Shown: positions 50,250 to 62,809 of the stretch, in pieces
Numbering within the stretch: the first letter of the stretch is position 1
Layout of the letters: each line of letters starts with the position of its first letter
NCBI GenBank assembly: GCA_019614645.1
Contig: JABWDB010000012.1
Coordinates: 4,154,001-4,218,000 of the forward strand
Direction: 5' to 3'
Source of the DNA: Stratiolaelaps scimitus
Lineage: Eukaryota; Arthropoda; Arachnida; Mesostigmata; Laelapidae
Length of the DNA stretch: 64,000 bases
Translations under genes and position numbers: made by a program
The notes under the pieces: model-generated
What the model was told of the DNA's origin: nothing
Databases searched by the model: none
The model's input: the letters and a program-made list of their open reading frames with translations, nothing else

Positions 50250-51070
50250 CCGTCGGGTTGACTGTCTGCCTCTCGGGGACCGAGTCAGTCAATTCAGTGT
50301 GTGCGAGCCGTAGGAAATTGTCGTCGATGTCGCCACGTCACCCAGCGAACGAGCCGATGACCCGACCTCTTGGTGGTAAGCGCGCATCGGTCGGCGAAAC
50401 ACCATGTCCAAATTGTCGTAGTGTCGAATTTCTATTGCACTCCATATATATCCACACCTACCATCCTTGCCTCCCTCCCTCTCCGCCCTTGTCAATGAAC
50501 ATTGTAGATTTAGAGTCGCCGCTTGCGAGCATAGTGCGAGAGCAGTGAATCGTAATTTAGCCACGATCAGAGGAATTGTCGTTGCGCCACGCGGACATGA
50601 CGGCGAGTGTTTAAATTCGACCGAATTTCGCGGGGATGCTGCTGATGCCCAACTCGATACGAGCGTTCTCACTACCGACATGGACAGACTGGCCGCGGCA
50701 CGAGGACTCCGGTCGGCCAGCCCCCCTTTGGAGCGTCATTGATCGCGGATTCATTTGTCGGGAGACAATTCGCGACGATTCGCCTCTGCTGCCTCGGTGC
50801 AACAGCAGCAGCCGTCGTCGTCGTCGGAAGCCGACGACGGCGGAGCTTCTTGACAACAGCGAAAGGGATAGCGTCTCATCAGTCCTTGATGAGACGCGCG
50901 CCGGCGCGACAGCTTTTCGACAGCTGCGGATCAGCCAGAGTCACCAAAGGTTAAGCGATTACTCCGCTACCGGCAGCGTAGCAACGACACGCAAGATCCT
51001 CCTTCTTCAACGTAACGGCAGAGAGCGAGAGATAACGAGAAACAGTGTGTTTGTGTGTGTGTGAGAGAGA
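50250..51070. other. GC-rich island open in several frames
   Basis: A plus frame at 50636-51064 reads SSRRRRRKPTTAELLDNSER, which looks protein-like, but minus frames at 50289-50681 and 50611-50856 are open too. It contains two hairpins (50810-50840 and 50871-50897). The 3' end runs into (TG)n/(GA)n. Possible exon of an unidentified gene. Confidence 0.2.
50871..50897. repeat. Hairpin, 11-bp perfect stem, 5-base loop
   Basis: gcgtctcatca - gtcct - tgatgagacgc. It lies within the GC-rich island at 50.3-51.1 kb. No U-tract follows. Confidence 0.85.
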
Positions 51071-51961
51071 AAAAGAGAGAATTACAACGTAAAAAACGTA
51101 ATACATCCAGTTGCGCCAAGCTATCCAAAAAGGGCAAAGCAGCTTCCGGTATACGAGTGATCGCTTAAGGGTGTGATACGGTTTTCGTTGTCAATTATCC
51201 AAGTCATTAGTTGTTGTTTTTTTTTTTGCTTCTCTGGAGCGAGCTTCACAAGACACAATGATATAAGAACATAATGCGATTTGGCTAAGGTCACTAGGCC
51301 ATTGGCCCGCGACAGAAATAGCTCGAACGTGAGTGCTTAGTTTTTGTCGAAGTGATGCCTTGTATATCACGCCACTCACCATCATTCTGATCTGCGGTTG
51401 CTTACGATGTGCGGGTCCATCGAACGCTGGACGGCTGGAGGTGTCCAGGTCGGAAATGCTCATAGGGCGCTCCCCCTCTCCAGCTAAACAATATGAGACA
51501 TGAGCGCTGATCTGTTGATGACATTACTGAGCCGTGAACCGTCAGATCATTTGTGTGTATCCTGCATGACTCATATGCAACATGGTTGTGTTTCTTGAAA
51601 GTAATAGATAGAATTTCGAGCCGTGCGAACACAGCCGGCTCTGGACCCATCGACCACCAAGTGACTTTCTCGTGTGACAATTTGTCGAATTTCGTCGGTG
51701 GTTAGATAATACCAGTCTTGCTACGTATGACGCAATACAAGAGGTATATTGAGTGAAGTACACTATGTACTATGATCTGTTTCTCTCAGATAAACCTCAA
51801 CCAGACTTGAATTTGAAATTCCCGTTACTAACTGCTCTACTTACTATTTAATGATAATAAATAAAAAATAATAATATTCTTTCAATTTTAAATTCTTTTT
51901 TTTCCCAATCGAGTTGATATTCTGCACGCAACTCGGCAAGCCTTTACCACGTGCACAATTA

Positions 51962-52070
51962 GTGCAAATGTGCAACGGCGGGGACCGAACCCGTGCACCT
52001 GCGTGTCTCCTCCAATTCCAAGTGCCACCGTTCGAAGCGATTCAGCAATTGCGTTGTATTGCGCCACCTG
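51962..52070 (-). mobile_element. tRNA-derived SINE head (copy C)
   Basis: The minus-strand reading carries the B box gggttcggtcccc (51980-51992), preceded by ggaggagacacgcaggtgcac and followed by gccgttgcacatttgca, matching the heads of the full copies at 57733-57930 and 59737-59958. After the head the sequence no longer matches the conserved body, so this copy is truncated or diverged. Confidence 0.65.
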
Positions 52071-52622
52071 AACTCGTAATCACTAAGGGCCAAAAAGCAG
52101 CATTCAAAGAAACGATTGAAACACCAAACAAACAAACAAAAACAGAACTCCGCAATCGGACCAGCAATTTGATCAGATTCCCTTTAGGTTCCCTCCGAGC
52201 GTTTTTTTCTGCTCTGTTGTGCTAGAGAAGAAGCTGACAATGCGTCGCATTATTACGGCTTATTACCCTGGAACGATCCGGGCCCCCGACTGGAAGCACC
52301 TGCGCGGCCATCACGTCGGGCCAGACGTCGATCACCCGCTCAACGTTGGCCGAAACCGATCAACTCGAAGCCAATCTAGATTACTTCGGACTCCCGAAGA
52401 AGCGCATCACTCACTTGTGGGGTGCCGCCAGAAGCGGCGCGACAATGATCCCCACGCGGACCGTTAACAGGGACCAAACAGACGATGAACAGATAGTGAC
52501 AACCGTGGCCGCATTTGCGATGGCATCCTTTGGCGTGAAGCAACGATAAATGAAGCCAGTCACAATGAGGTTTGCTGATTGAAAACGTTCATATGTTGTC
52601 CAATTGTGTATTAGCCGTTTTG

Positions 52623-52624
<2 letters not shown>

Positions 52625-52664
<40 letters not shown>
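52625..52664. repeat. (AT)n microsatellite
   Basis: About 40 bases of pure TA dinucleotides. Confidence 0.95.
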
Positions 52665-52666
<2 letters not shown>

Positions 52667-54628
52667 GCAGTTTCTTCTAGTTGGCATCTTGGCCATCTGA
52701 ATCTGTTCTGTCCACAAGAAAAGTAGACGTGGTCCGACTCTCGCTTGTGCACCCTGCCCTGGGCACCAGCTCGAGGAGCATTTCTGACGAAGGCGAATCA
52801 TCGCTAGCAGGACATACTGTTCAGGGTATACTGCGCCATGTTAACAGAGCTACGCTACATGCGTTGCCTTTACAATGGCGCCGCAATGAAAATGACTGCT
52901 TGTCCTACGCCGCCAATAGTGTTCCACATTCAGACACTGACAACGGAATAAAGAGACGATTTTCCTGCTGAATCATCATCACAGCGCCAAAGTTTCTATT
53001 CGAGAAAGGCTCGTTTATTGCCGTCTTACGGCTGATCGTAATTTGATTTTCTATAAAATTCTATCACAGATTTTCGCGACGCCGTGACGGCGTGGCGCCG
53101 TGGCAGCGATCGATGCTGCCAAGCGTTTCGGCCTCTCGTTCGCTGGAGGCTGCAATAATAATAATAATAATAATCATCATAAGAGCGAGCTGTTAGATGG
53201 TAGACGAACACACAGGTTTGAATTTGATTAATTCCAAGGCGCATCGGTTCCACTCGGGCAGACGCTTCGATCTGGACGACATCGATTGACGTCGGTTTCA
53301 ATTGAATTCTGATAAGCCCTCCTTTCTAAATCACTCGGCCGTGTACCAGGGCCGTGTACACGAGGCTGTATACGAAATTCGAAGGAAACGGAGAAGGAGA
53401 GCTCAGAAGCGGTTTTGGTCGCGGGTCGAATTTATTTACGGTGTGCAAACCATTGAGTGCGGTCAGTGGGGGCGGGGGGGAAAAGCGGCCCAGCTTTATT
53501 AGCATTTATAGCGCTTGACATTTCCAGCAAAGTCCCCGTGCGAAGAAAGCCTGCTTCAAACATTACTGCCTGCCGCGAATGAAACGACAAACAATGAACG
53601 CCCTCCACGATGCCATCGTCACCGCAATCTTTACTCGTTAGAGCTGATCTGTTTAAATGCATTTGTGTAGTATGTGTGCGCCCGCCCCATAGCGAATTCA
53701 CCCGGATTCCTTTCGTGAGAAGGCATTCTAGCTGCGCGACCTCGGCAGCGCCGCTTCAACACCTCAGTACGATGGAACCGCTGTCGAGCCGAACAGCTAC
53801 ACACGCCTCCATTCATTCTGTGTAACGCTTCAAGAGGCGTCAAGCGCCTTTGAACGTTGACCACTTCAATTTGTGGTTGGACTTCTCGATCGAACGCGAC
53901 ACTCAGATCGAGAACTCGATAACGGCATTGTTGCTAACAATTCAAATACATTGTCGTTCCTCATTAACTAATAATATCAATTAGCAGCAGATAAATGTCG
54001 CGCACGTGTGTGGCTGGGAGGTTCGACTAGTTGTTAATGTGTTCACACACGGCCGCCGCCGCCGCCATTGAACGGTTGGGGGGGGGACCCCACAGAATCG
54101 AGGCCTCTGTCCCGTCTCTACCCCGCTAGAATGGGAAAAACTTGAAAAGGAGCAACGACAATGAAGCCAAGAGGGGCCAACCGTTTTTCAAACGTTCCGC
54201 CAACGTGCGACGTGCGCTTCATTCTTCTACGTTGCTTAATGAGCGACGAATGTCAGCATTTCCTTGTGAAAATGCGCTCACGGTTAACTATCTGCGCGAT
54301 TTCGCTGTGGCCTCAGAACGCGCTCCCCTATACCCCAGCAGCACCGTCCCCTCGCGCAGCTGAATTCTATTCCGGAGCTGATGTTTGATGCGGCTTCTAC
54401 GTGAAAATGACTATTTCGCCAAGGGGGGAGCGCTTATGTAATAGCATCGCCATTCGAACCCGATGACAGAGTTTTGGTGTGTTTCAACCAAGCGGGGATG
54501 ATGTCAGAAGCCCCGATGCGACTGTCGGCCCATGTGTGCCGTTGACCGTTGCAACCAATGAACCGTTGTGCCGTGATATCGAAGATCTGCCTGCTGGCCG
54601 CATATCCATCCAATACCTCTGTATTTAC

Positions 54629-54630
<2 letters not shown>

Positions 54631-54692
<62 letters not shown>
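54631..54692. repeat. (AT)n microsatellite, longest in the window
   Basis: About 62 bases of uninterrupted AT dinucleotides. Confidence 0.95.
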
Positions 54693-54694
<2 letters not shown>

Positions 54695-56556
54695 GATAAA
54701 CCAATACGTTTGATGCGAGCTTCGTTTCTATCACCACTGTGTATACGATCGTTATGTGAGAAAGTTACACGACAACGTCGTAAGAATCAGCTATCTATCC
54801 AACAATTCCACAGCTCTGTAATCTAATCATTAGCTAAGCTTATTTGTAAGTAGTTGTAGCAATAGTAGTGGTGGCGGTGGTCGATTACAGAATAACATTA
54901 CCGATTAACGGATTACCTTGTGATACCATTTAAAATCATTTTCGATAAACGACTTTCTTTTTTAGCAAAGTTGACGTAACGATCAACACGTATTTGTCCC
55001 CTGATATTCCCTCGAGGAGAATGTCCTGTCCTGTGGATCGCCCCCGGCCGCCAAAACATTTTGATTGCTATGATTACTGCTGCTGCTGCTGCTTTGTGTC
55101 CACTATAATAATCGTCTCCGAGAGGCTGTCTGCCATTGGAGTCGTCATTTCTCGGACTTCGAGAATCAAGGGCTTATTTATTCAATGCAAACACCCTAAA
55201 TAAAATCTAGAACCCTGAACAGAGCAGTGTAGAGAAGTTGTTCGTTGCGTGGTCACGTCCCTCATCGTTTTTTTATGGCTCGTCCATTATCAATCGAGTC
55301 GTTTTAGTCAACTAAATGGAAACACGCGAAATGGTGACTACGAACAAGCTGACACTAGTCAGGTACATTATGAGACCTTCACGAAGAGTCATCAAATAGC
55401 AGGCGATAATAATAATAATAAGGCAGTCGATAATCAACGGCAAGTACCTCACTGGCTCAGATACCCGTACGCGTGTTGGCATAAGAAACAACAATTGTCG
55501 TCATGCAACAGTGATACATTGTATGATGACTATTTGCGCCAATACAAATCACACGACGCTACTCACTAACTTGAATTGAACACGCCTCACATTGATCTTG
55601 TTGGGAAACATTCAGTACAGGGTATAGTGGGACAGTGTTGATGTCTCAACGACTGCAAAATCTTAGACTTCTACTGGCCGTTGTTTTCGCCGCCGCCGCC
55701 GCCACCATCCGTTGCTCACATCTATTTCTTGTTCTATAACATTCATGTTTGTTCGCACCCGATTTCGTTTATGCGGCTAGAAGTGCCCCGCATAGCGAAT
55801 CAACTATTTTACCATCTTCGTTGGCGTGTGTTAGTAAAAACGGCGACAGGATCTCCCTTATCTCATACGAATTCAATACGAATACCTACTTAAGAAAGTG
55901 GGCATTTTGCACACACACATTCACGCTCTGACGGGACCCACACACAGCTGTCGTTGTCTGTCAATCAGCTCGGACTCTGTACCATGTGATATTGGTACAG
56001 ATCACGCGATATATATATATATTCCAATGGGTATTGTCCGGATAGGTAGTGTCGTGGTACTCTACTCTGAGCGTAGAAATTGGCTTCTTGATTTTTCTCC
56101 GACGAGATTTTTAAGTGCTAATAACCCGTCAATGAAAATGGTCACGGGAAAGGAGTCAGATAGAGTGGCAACTCCTCAACGAAACATACACATTGATATT
56201 AGTCTGTTTTGTTCGTATATAGAGGGTATATAGATGTATAGCGTACAAAAATATTACACGGGTAATTATTACTGTGTATTTTTCGAGTAATCACATATAT
56301 ATACATGTAAATAACATAACATATATTATATAATATATACACCCAATAATAACATAGATAACATATGTACATGTTTCGGCTATGTGCCTCTCACGTAATG
56401 ATCACCAAGATCACCGCTCCAATGTCGAGACGTGTCCACGTGCCGCGTGTTTGTGAAGTTGTCCGGTTATTCCTAAATAAACGCATAGGAAGGCATTGTA
56501 CCATATTGCGGAACCACCAGTTTCGCGTAATTTTTTGTTAAAATACGTTACTTTCA

Positions 56557-56593
56557 TTATCGCCACACCCTATATCACGGGGTGTGGCGATAA
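56557..56593. repeat. Hairpin, 14-bp perfect stem, 9-base loop
   Basis: Arms ttatcgccacaccc (56557-56570) and gggtgtggcgataa (56580-56593) are exact reverse complements around tatatcacg. No neighbouring gene. Confidence 0.9.
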
Positions 56594-57465
56594 GGATAAG
56601 GTGACCACGATAACCTTGAAATTGTTCCCCAGCTTTCAATGCGAGCGGTGAACACTGTTATGGACTTGACAATCACGCTCACGAATGTCACACGCCGAGG
56701 ACCGTTGCATGTTTGAGCATATGAATATATCGCCAATTTTGATCAAATCGGATGGCAATTTTTCCATAAATAATTTTTGAGAATGCATACTTTCTTTAGG
56801 TTAGCGAACAGCCTTTTTGGTGTCGATTTTTACATGCGTCCATATTATACTTGGCATTCAAACAAGTTGTTGTTGTTGTCGAGGCCCTCTTGTTTCGTAA
56901 GGGGCTCTGATAATTCGCACACAGAGACGCAGACACACACATTCGTCTTCGTTGATGTCGGAAATGTCAGCATTCATACGAGGCAGAGGTCATTCCCCTG
57001 CTAAACAGGTAAATGACAAACGGTGAAGTGAGGTGGTAAGGCGAAGCACACCGAGCGCATAGGCTTCACTGAGCAAGTGGATACTGGACTCAGGTGCTGA
57101 CCCGCCGTGGCCACATGCCAATGTCGACGTCTTGGCGTGAAGTGGTAGTTAATAGAATACCCTTCGGTCTGTGGATCTGGCTTCGCAAGCGAATCTCTGT
57201 AAAACGAGATGGATACACGCTGAAGAACCACGAAATAAGGGAAATCTTTTACTCGAATACGATTCTGTCGAGCAAAGTGGGCAGGCAAATCATTGTGGAC
57301 ACACGTGTGCTGTGAACAAAATTAGGTTGCAGATCGAACACACGAAAAACGAAACGCTTCAGGTGCTTTACGTGTCATATACACACTTGGCTATACACAC
57401 TTGGCCATAAATTAGGGATAAACCTCATTGTACGACACTCTAGGGAAGCGTTGGCTTGATCACTA

Positions 57466-57530
57466 CGGCCGCGAAAGCGAGCTGCGCCCTCGTCCGCTGT
57501 GGATGAGGGCGCAGCTCGCTTTCGCGGCCG
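57466..57530. repeat. Perfect inverted repeat, 26-bp GC-rich arms
   Basis: Arms at 57466-57491 and 57505-57530 are exact reverse complements, beginning cggccgcgaaagcg. Past a single G-T position three more pairs form, leaving the 5-base loop gctgt. This gives a stem of about 30 bp, the strongest hairpin seen in the window. Confidence 0.93.
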
Positions 57531-57732
57531 CTCGCGCGCGTGTGTGGGTATAGTTAGTAACAACTAGTTCGAACTGCGAGCGCGGTCCACTGCCCTGGAT
57601 CGTTTATCCGGATTCGAAACCGACCGTGAGAGCGAAACTCCATCGAGAGACACCTCGATTCCAGTTGAATCGTACATCCACACACAGCCCGTGAGTGCCA
57701 CACATAGGTCATCTACACGTACGGTAGATACA

Positions 57733-57930
57733 GATGTCGAGCCCGGCGGCCTGGTGGTGCATTCGTGTGCGCTGGTCTTGAAATCGGTCGAGAGACACGT
57801 AGGTGCACGAGTTCGATTCCCGCCCTTACACATTTGCCTTTAAAAAGGGGTCCATCTTATGAAGCAACTCCAAAAGCAGTCCTACCGTGGACGTCAAACG
57901 TCGGCTGTCAGCCAGCCCGGAATATTTACT
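57733..57930 (+). mobile_element. Composite tRNA-derived SINE, fullest copy (copy D)
   Basis: The head carries an A-box-like ggcggcctggtgg (57745-57757) and a B box gagttcgattcc (57809-57820), the spacing expected of a class II (Leu/Ser-like) tRNA. It is followed by tacacatttgcc. The body has ggggtccatcttatgaagc and cctaccgtggacgtc, and the tail ggctgtcagccagcccgg. All these blocks recur in order in the minus-strand copies at 59737-59958 and 62810-62990. It ends in an (AT)n run at 57930-57946. No ORF is present, as expected for a non-autonomous element. The family name is unknown to me. Confidence 0.8.
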
Positions 57931-58259
57931 ATATATATATATATTGGGCAGTTTTTTACTAATATCACATCATTTTTGTCCTTGCTTGTGGCGCTATTGC
58001 TGCTGCGACAAAACACGTTCGTGCCGCAGTTCCTCTGAAAAATACAGGCGCCGTAAACGCAGTGCTGTCTGAGTTAGCGCCAACGGGATCAAGTGAACTC
58101 AGCACTTACAGTTGTAGATTATGTTGTTATTATTATCATTGTAGATTATGTTGTACTTTTTCTCTAGACGTGAACACCCACAAGGCATATGACACACACA
58201 CACATATATTCTATTGTTTGTATCTATTTTATTGTTCGCCTTACTATCTCTGTTTGGCT

Positions 58260-59140
58260 TTTTAATTGTTTTCGTCCGCCGAGAATGACCGCTTGCAGAA
58301 CGCCACCGTTTTCGTTGATTTCTGCTGTTGACTCGCCGCTGCGACGCTTGCCGTGTGCAGACAGTGTCGCCTTTGAGCGATAATGCGGCCGCGTACGGCC
58401 AGTGGCCATTACAACTGCAACAAGCTATCCTCCTATTTCCCTGTACGGACGCGGTGACCCCTCTTCTCCGCGTGGTGGCGAGCCGGTTCGCGGTGACCGA
58501 ACAGTTGCTGAAAACAGAATCCGAAATCTCTCGGTCTCTCCGCATCTGGTGGCCTGTTTGTGTCTGTCTGGCCGGCGGTCGGTAAACAGCGGCACCAGGC
58601 AGCCACTATGGGATGGGATTGTGGTGATCGGGGTCACAACACAGCAGCGTCTCCATCCATCGGCGTCGTCTCTACGGCAAAGCTTCCCAATGGAAATCCC
58701 ATCGGAACAGTGGCCCTCATTGCCAGCAGTTGTAGCAATTGTATAACATTAATCGCCTGACCACCAGGTCGCTATCAGCGACGTCGGCGCGTTGTCGACG
58801 GCAGAGCGTCGTATAACTCAAAGCAGCAAATTCGTTGGCGCTGCTCGCAGTGTAAGCGAACTCTGACCGTGGCGATGATGGAAGCCCGGGTCAAACGGCA
58901 AAGTCGCCAGCCACCGTTTCAGCAGTCGCCAGTAGGAGAACAACGGCGGCGGCCGCGGCGACGACGACGACAGCCGAAACGAACTCCATGTCGGCATCAA
59001 CGATGGGTAATCGGATTAGATAGGAGCCTGAAGCGAGAACAACAGGCTCTCATAGGGGGCCAGCTGGCTGCGGCTGCAGAGAGACAAGTCAAGTGTACAT
59101 GGAAACGCCAGGCTGTCTGCCGTGAGCGAGAACTGTTGAG
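58260..59140. other. GC-rich island open in several frames
   Basis: Plus frames at 58328-58585, 58402-58746 and 58869-59147 and minus frames at 58099-58545 are all open, with CGG/CGA triplet runs near 58945-58975. No domain is recognisable. Possible exon or UTR of an unidentified gene. Confidence 0.2.
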
Positions 59141-59169
59141 TGTTTGATAGATTCTTCGATAGTATCATA

Positions 59170-59340
59170 TTATACAATACCAAGTTTTCATTTATTACCG
59201 GAACTGTAAGGTTTTCTTTTACAAGGCTTAAGTTATCGACATGTCACGATGTCGCGGGACTCGAACCTGCGGCTTTTTCCAAAAGCCAGAGACAACGCAC
59301 CCACCCACCGTCCAACAAACCCCTCCGCGCTGACGGCTAG
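59170..59340 (-). mobile_element. tRNA-derived SINE, second type (copy B)
   Basis: On the minus strand: tagccgtcagcgcggagg (similar to the gtgagtcagcccggaa head of copy A), then ggcttttggaaaaagcc (stem-loop), then the B box gcaggttcgagtcccgcg (59254-59271), ending ggtattgtataat. The T-stem has the same A-C mismatch as copy A. An (AT)n array (59350-59383) abuts its 5' side. Confidence 0.6.
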
Positions 59341-59349
59341 GTCTCTTAG

Positions 59350-59383
59350 TATGTACATATATATGTATATATATATATATATC
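59350..59383. repeat. (AT)n microsatellite
   Basis: AT dinucleotides with two interruptions, directly beside a SINE copy. Confidence 0.9.
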
Positions 59384-59736
59384 GATACGAACAGTCCACT
59401 TATTATTTGTAGTCTTATTGTTTGAAGCAATAAGCGCGCTTGTTATCGGTGTTTCCGTCGATCGATGCGGGATACAATAGACGACAAACGAAGTGTCTGG
59501 ACCATCTGTCTGTGGCCAAAATTAATTGACACATAGTTCACGCATCGCTTTGGACATCGTCTTGTTCGACTCCATGCTTCGGGGTCACCTTCAGCCGCAG
59601 TGGGTTGGCCAACGTAACGGGACCATTATTGTCTGGTTGCGTCTGATGAGTTAGAGCTAGCTCGCCTGCAACAGGGGAGAAAAACATACCAGATTTAACA
59701 ACGAAGAAGAAAACAATGATCATGGATTAGTCTAAA

Positions 59737-59958
59737 GGAAATGTTGCCGGGCTGATTCTCGCTTAGCCTTCGACGTTTACCTCAGTCCACGGTACAACAG
59801 CTTTCGGCGTCGCTTCCTGAAGATGGGCGACCCCTCTTTGTGGTCAATGCAAACGTGCAACGGTGGTGATCGGACTTATGTGTGCACCTATTGCGTCCGT
59901 GTCCTCCGATTGCAGGACAAGCGCACAGGAAGGCACCACCACCAGGCCACCGTGGCTA
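59737..59958 (-). mobile_element. Composite tRNA-derived SINE (copy E)
   Basis: The minus strand reads ggtggcctggtggtggtgcc (A-box region), an anticodon-arm-like tgtcct-gcaatcgg-aggaca, taggtgcac, a degenerate B box (gtccgatcacc), gttgcacgtttgcat, body gaggggtcgcccatcttc plus gaagcgacgccgaaagc and taccgtggac, tail gaatcagcccggcaacattt. All blocks are collinear with the copy at 57733-57930. The decayed B box suggests it is not a recent insertion. Confidence 0.78.
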
Positions 59959-60855
59959 GTCTAATCATCCGCTATGTTTCGGATAGCGGTGTGGGCCATA
60001 GTCTAAAGCAACTGTTTCTTTTTTTTTTAATAAATCCGTACGTCCGTAGCAGCTACAACTCAGAGACTCATGTGTCATCCATGGTTTATTATGTGCCGGC
60101 GAAAAAAATGTATCACATAGAGAAGATAGGCCGTTTTTACAAATATTATGATCGTTCTTATGATCGTCCCACGGGGTACTCCCGTTTTATCCGTCTGAGT
60201 CAAGTTTTTAGTAGAATTATGAATGACTCGTGAATGGGGTGGCCGTTATTACCGACTAATTACGCAACAATGACCACACGTGCAGGCAGTTTACAGCGAC
60301 GACATCATAGGCCACGACGCGACAGGACAGTGTAGGGTTCAGATAAAGGACAAAGTTGTCCACTGAAAACAACACCCCGCATTTGCCAGCGAATAAATAT
60401 AAGATTCAAGCGTTCGCGGCGTCATATGCCCTCAACAATGATCCTATTACGTCGAGTCGCTCATGCATATCAGTTGGACATTAAGAACATTAAGATACAT
60501 TCACAACATTAACAACACCAATGCGTGAATTAAATTAGACCATATTTTCCATAAGCGAACGCGAACACATGATGGGTATTTTGCACGTAGTGATATATTG
60601 CCTACTCAAATAGCAGATTATTCACACAACGGCATTGTCTGACATAATATATACACACTCTCTCTCTTGTATCGCTATGGTCAAGTTAAAATTTCAGTAT
60701 ATATATATATACAAAGGGCGACAGGATGTGTTGTATCGAGAGCTTGACTCTAGTCCGAGTTCGTGAAGAGACATACGAGATGTAGCACAAGGGGGAGATT
60801 CGTCCACAATAATAATACCACCACTTCTATTTGCTTGCTCTGATGAATATTTATA

Positions 60856-60894
60856 TTTATTTAAACATAGAATAATTAGGAATTATTTCTAGGG
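60856..60894 (+). repeat. Dispersed repeat, copy 2
   Basis: Second copy of the 39-base unit at 18378-18416, with five mismatches. It lies between an AT-rich segment and a G-rich segment starting near 60900. Confidence 0.6.
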
Positions 60895-60980
60895 ATTGTT
60901 GGGGGGTGATTAGCTGGGAACCGGGGCTGAGGCCGACATTGTCCCGAGGAAGGCGATGGCATTGCCTCTCTGCACGGCGA

Positions 60981-61022
60981 GGGACAAGCGTTGGAGAAGG
61001 AAAGATCCCGCGCGCTTGTCCC
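60981..61022. repeat. Inverted repeat, 10-bp arms
   Basis: gggacaagcg (60981-60990) and cgcttgtccc (61013-61022), with a 22-base spacer. Confidence 0.8.
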
Positions 61023-61384
61023 CGGTGGCGCGGATCAGCCTATGATAGACTCCTTCGAGGAAGTTCACAGTTCACTCCTATTGTTTCTTCAATAAACCAA
61101 TAAATATGGTCACTCCATGTTTAAGCGTCATCCGATCTGACGGATCATATTATACCTAACCGGGTTACCAGTCTTGCTTGCATGTATTGTTGTCTGTCTC
61201 CTATTGTCTATCGTGAGTCCAAATCGGGGACGTGTCGATGCTGCCCCATCAGCCTAATTAATCCTCGTGTATCGCCACGAACGCACACCGATATCTTTCT
61301 GATTGCCGGCCATTTCCCTGCTGCGCCACCCCTCGGGTGGTAATTTACCGTTTTGCTGGTGCGCTTGTTCGTTTTAGAGTGACT

Positions 61385-61424
<40 letters not shown>

Positions 61425-62809
61425 TATGTATACGCGCCTTCTGCCAGCCGCAATAGGTCGACTCATAGCTGAAGCATTTGCGAACGTTGGCATCGTTGAT
61501 CGAAAGGGTCGTTCCTTCAGCTAAATAGTCCCGTGTCACAATGCCAGTCACCCCGGTTAACCCACTTATGAACAAGTGTTCTTCAACGTCGTAAGACAGG
61601 AAAACGCTATCGCTTGGTGGCGATGACAATAGCTGCTAAACATACAGGCACACCATATGGATATTGTTCAATAATGGTTGACGCTATGAGGGAAAGAAAG
61701 TTAGATGATTCATAACGGTGATAGCGATGATGGAGTTTCCTCCATCCCAGACCTATGATAGTGATATGAGAGACTTATGGCTTACTGAGTGTACATATGG
61801 TTCGTGTCGTGTTTTCGGACCCATTTTGAGATATATCCCACACCCCATTAGAGACCCATTTTGCGATTTATCCCACTTACCCATAAGACCCATCCACAAT
61901 GGTAGACGGTAGAGGTCCACTTCATTCGCCGCCGCCGAGTAGCCGGCAGCATGCCGTGGTACAGCGCCTGATTCCCAGAAAAGGTCCTGCATAACGTGGA
62001 ACAGCTTTGACCCAAGAAATTTGTAGCATGGTTTCGCATACATTCTCATTTCTCCAACAAGATAAAAATGTCAAAGAGGTCTCTCCTCGTTGTTAAGAAG
62101 CCAACATCCACTATGTGCCAGTGAAGAAGTTCCCACCACCCACTTTCTGTTACTGGCCAAAAAAATTAAGTCGCAACACACCAGCACAGTTGGATAACAG
62201 CAAAAATTACACGTATCCGAACGAAAGGAGCGTGTGAAATTACGATAACGACGATGGTGGCTCATGTTCAAGGAAACTACACGTATGTAGAATATAATAG
62301 TATAATTGACCAAGTAGACGACGACGACGTTGAAAAATGAAAACTTCCCTGTCCAGCTTGTACACTATATTCCTACACAATATGTTATTTTCTGATATAC
62401 GAGACATGAATTCAATTCACCCTTGACGTCAATGCGGTACGCCCGCTGCTGCTGCTGCTGCTGTCGACGAAAACCGCATCCATTTATTTCGTTTTAATCG
62501 ATTTCTACATCACTTGGTGGCGTTTCGTTTCAGATTTTGGTGCCGTGCCCAGGCCGTTCGTTATGTCGTCGACTAGGAGCGGCAGGCAATGTCTCACCAA
62601 TAGATAAGCACAAACGTAAATACATATCGTAAACATTTATCACACTGAACAACGAGGCTGGGGTGAGCACAGGTGACAAGGAACATCAGTAATGGTATGG
62701 CTTTCTGGTTTCAAATGAACCAGGAGATAGACAACCGCAAATGTTCGAGCGCGTCCAACAAATCAACGTGCGCCGCTGTCCCCACCGGTTCCTTCCATCT
62801 TAGCTGCGC

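Larger units (their letters stand above)
52100..57450. other. No recognisable gene
   Basis: Mixed DNA with (AT)n arrays at 52625-52664 and 54631-54692, (TAA)n at 53155-53174, (CCG)n at 54053-54065 and 55690-55705, and a hairpin at 56557-56593. ORFs are short and without motifs. Confidence 0.6.
60300..62800. other. No recognisable gene
   Basis: AT-rich spacer with (AT)n at 60695-60712 and 61386-61418, a dispersed repeat copy at 60856-60894 and a short inverted repeat at 60981-61022. ORFs are short, without motifs. Confidence 0.55.

Noticed and set aside
54450..54475. attcgaaccc resembling a reversed B box
   Set aside because: Flanks do not match any SINE copy and the B-box consensus is broken.
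54479..54826. 115-codon ORF with alternating Tyr/Ile
   Set aside because: Created by the (AT)n array at 54631-54692.
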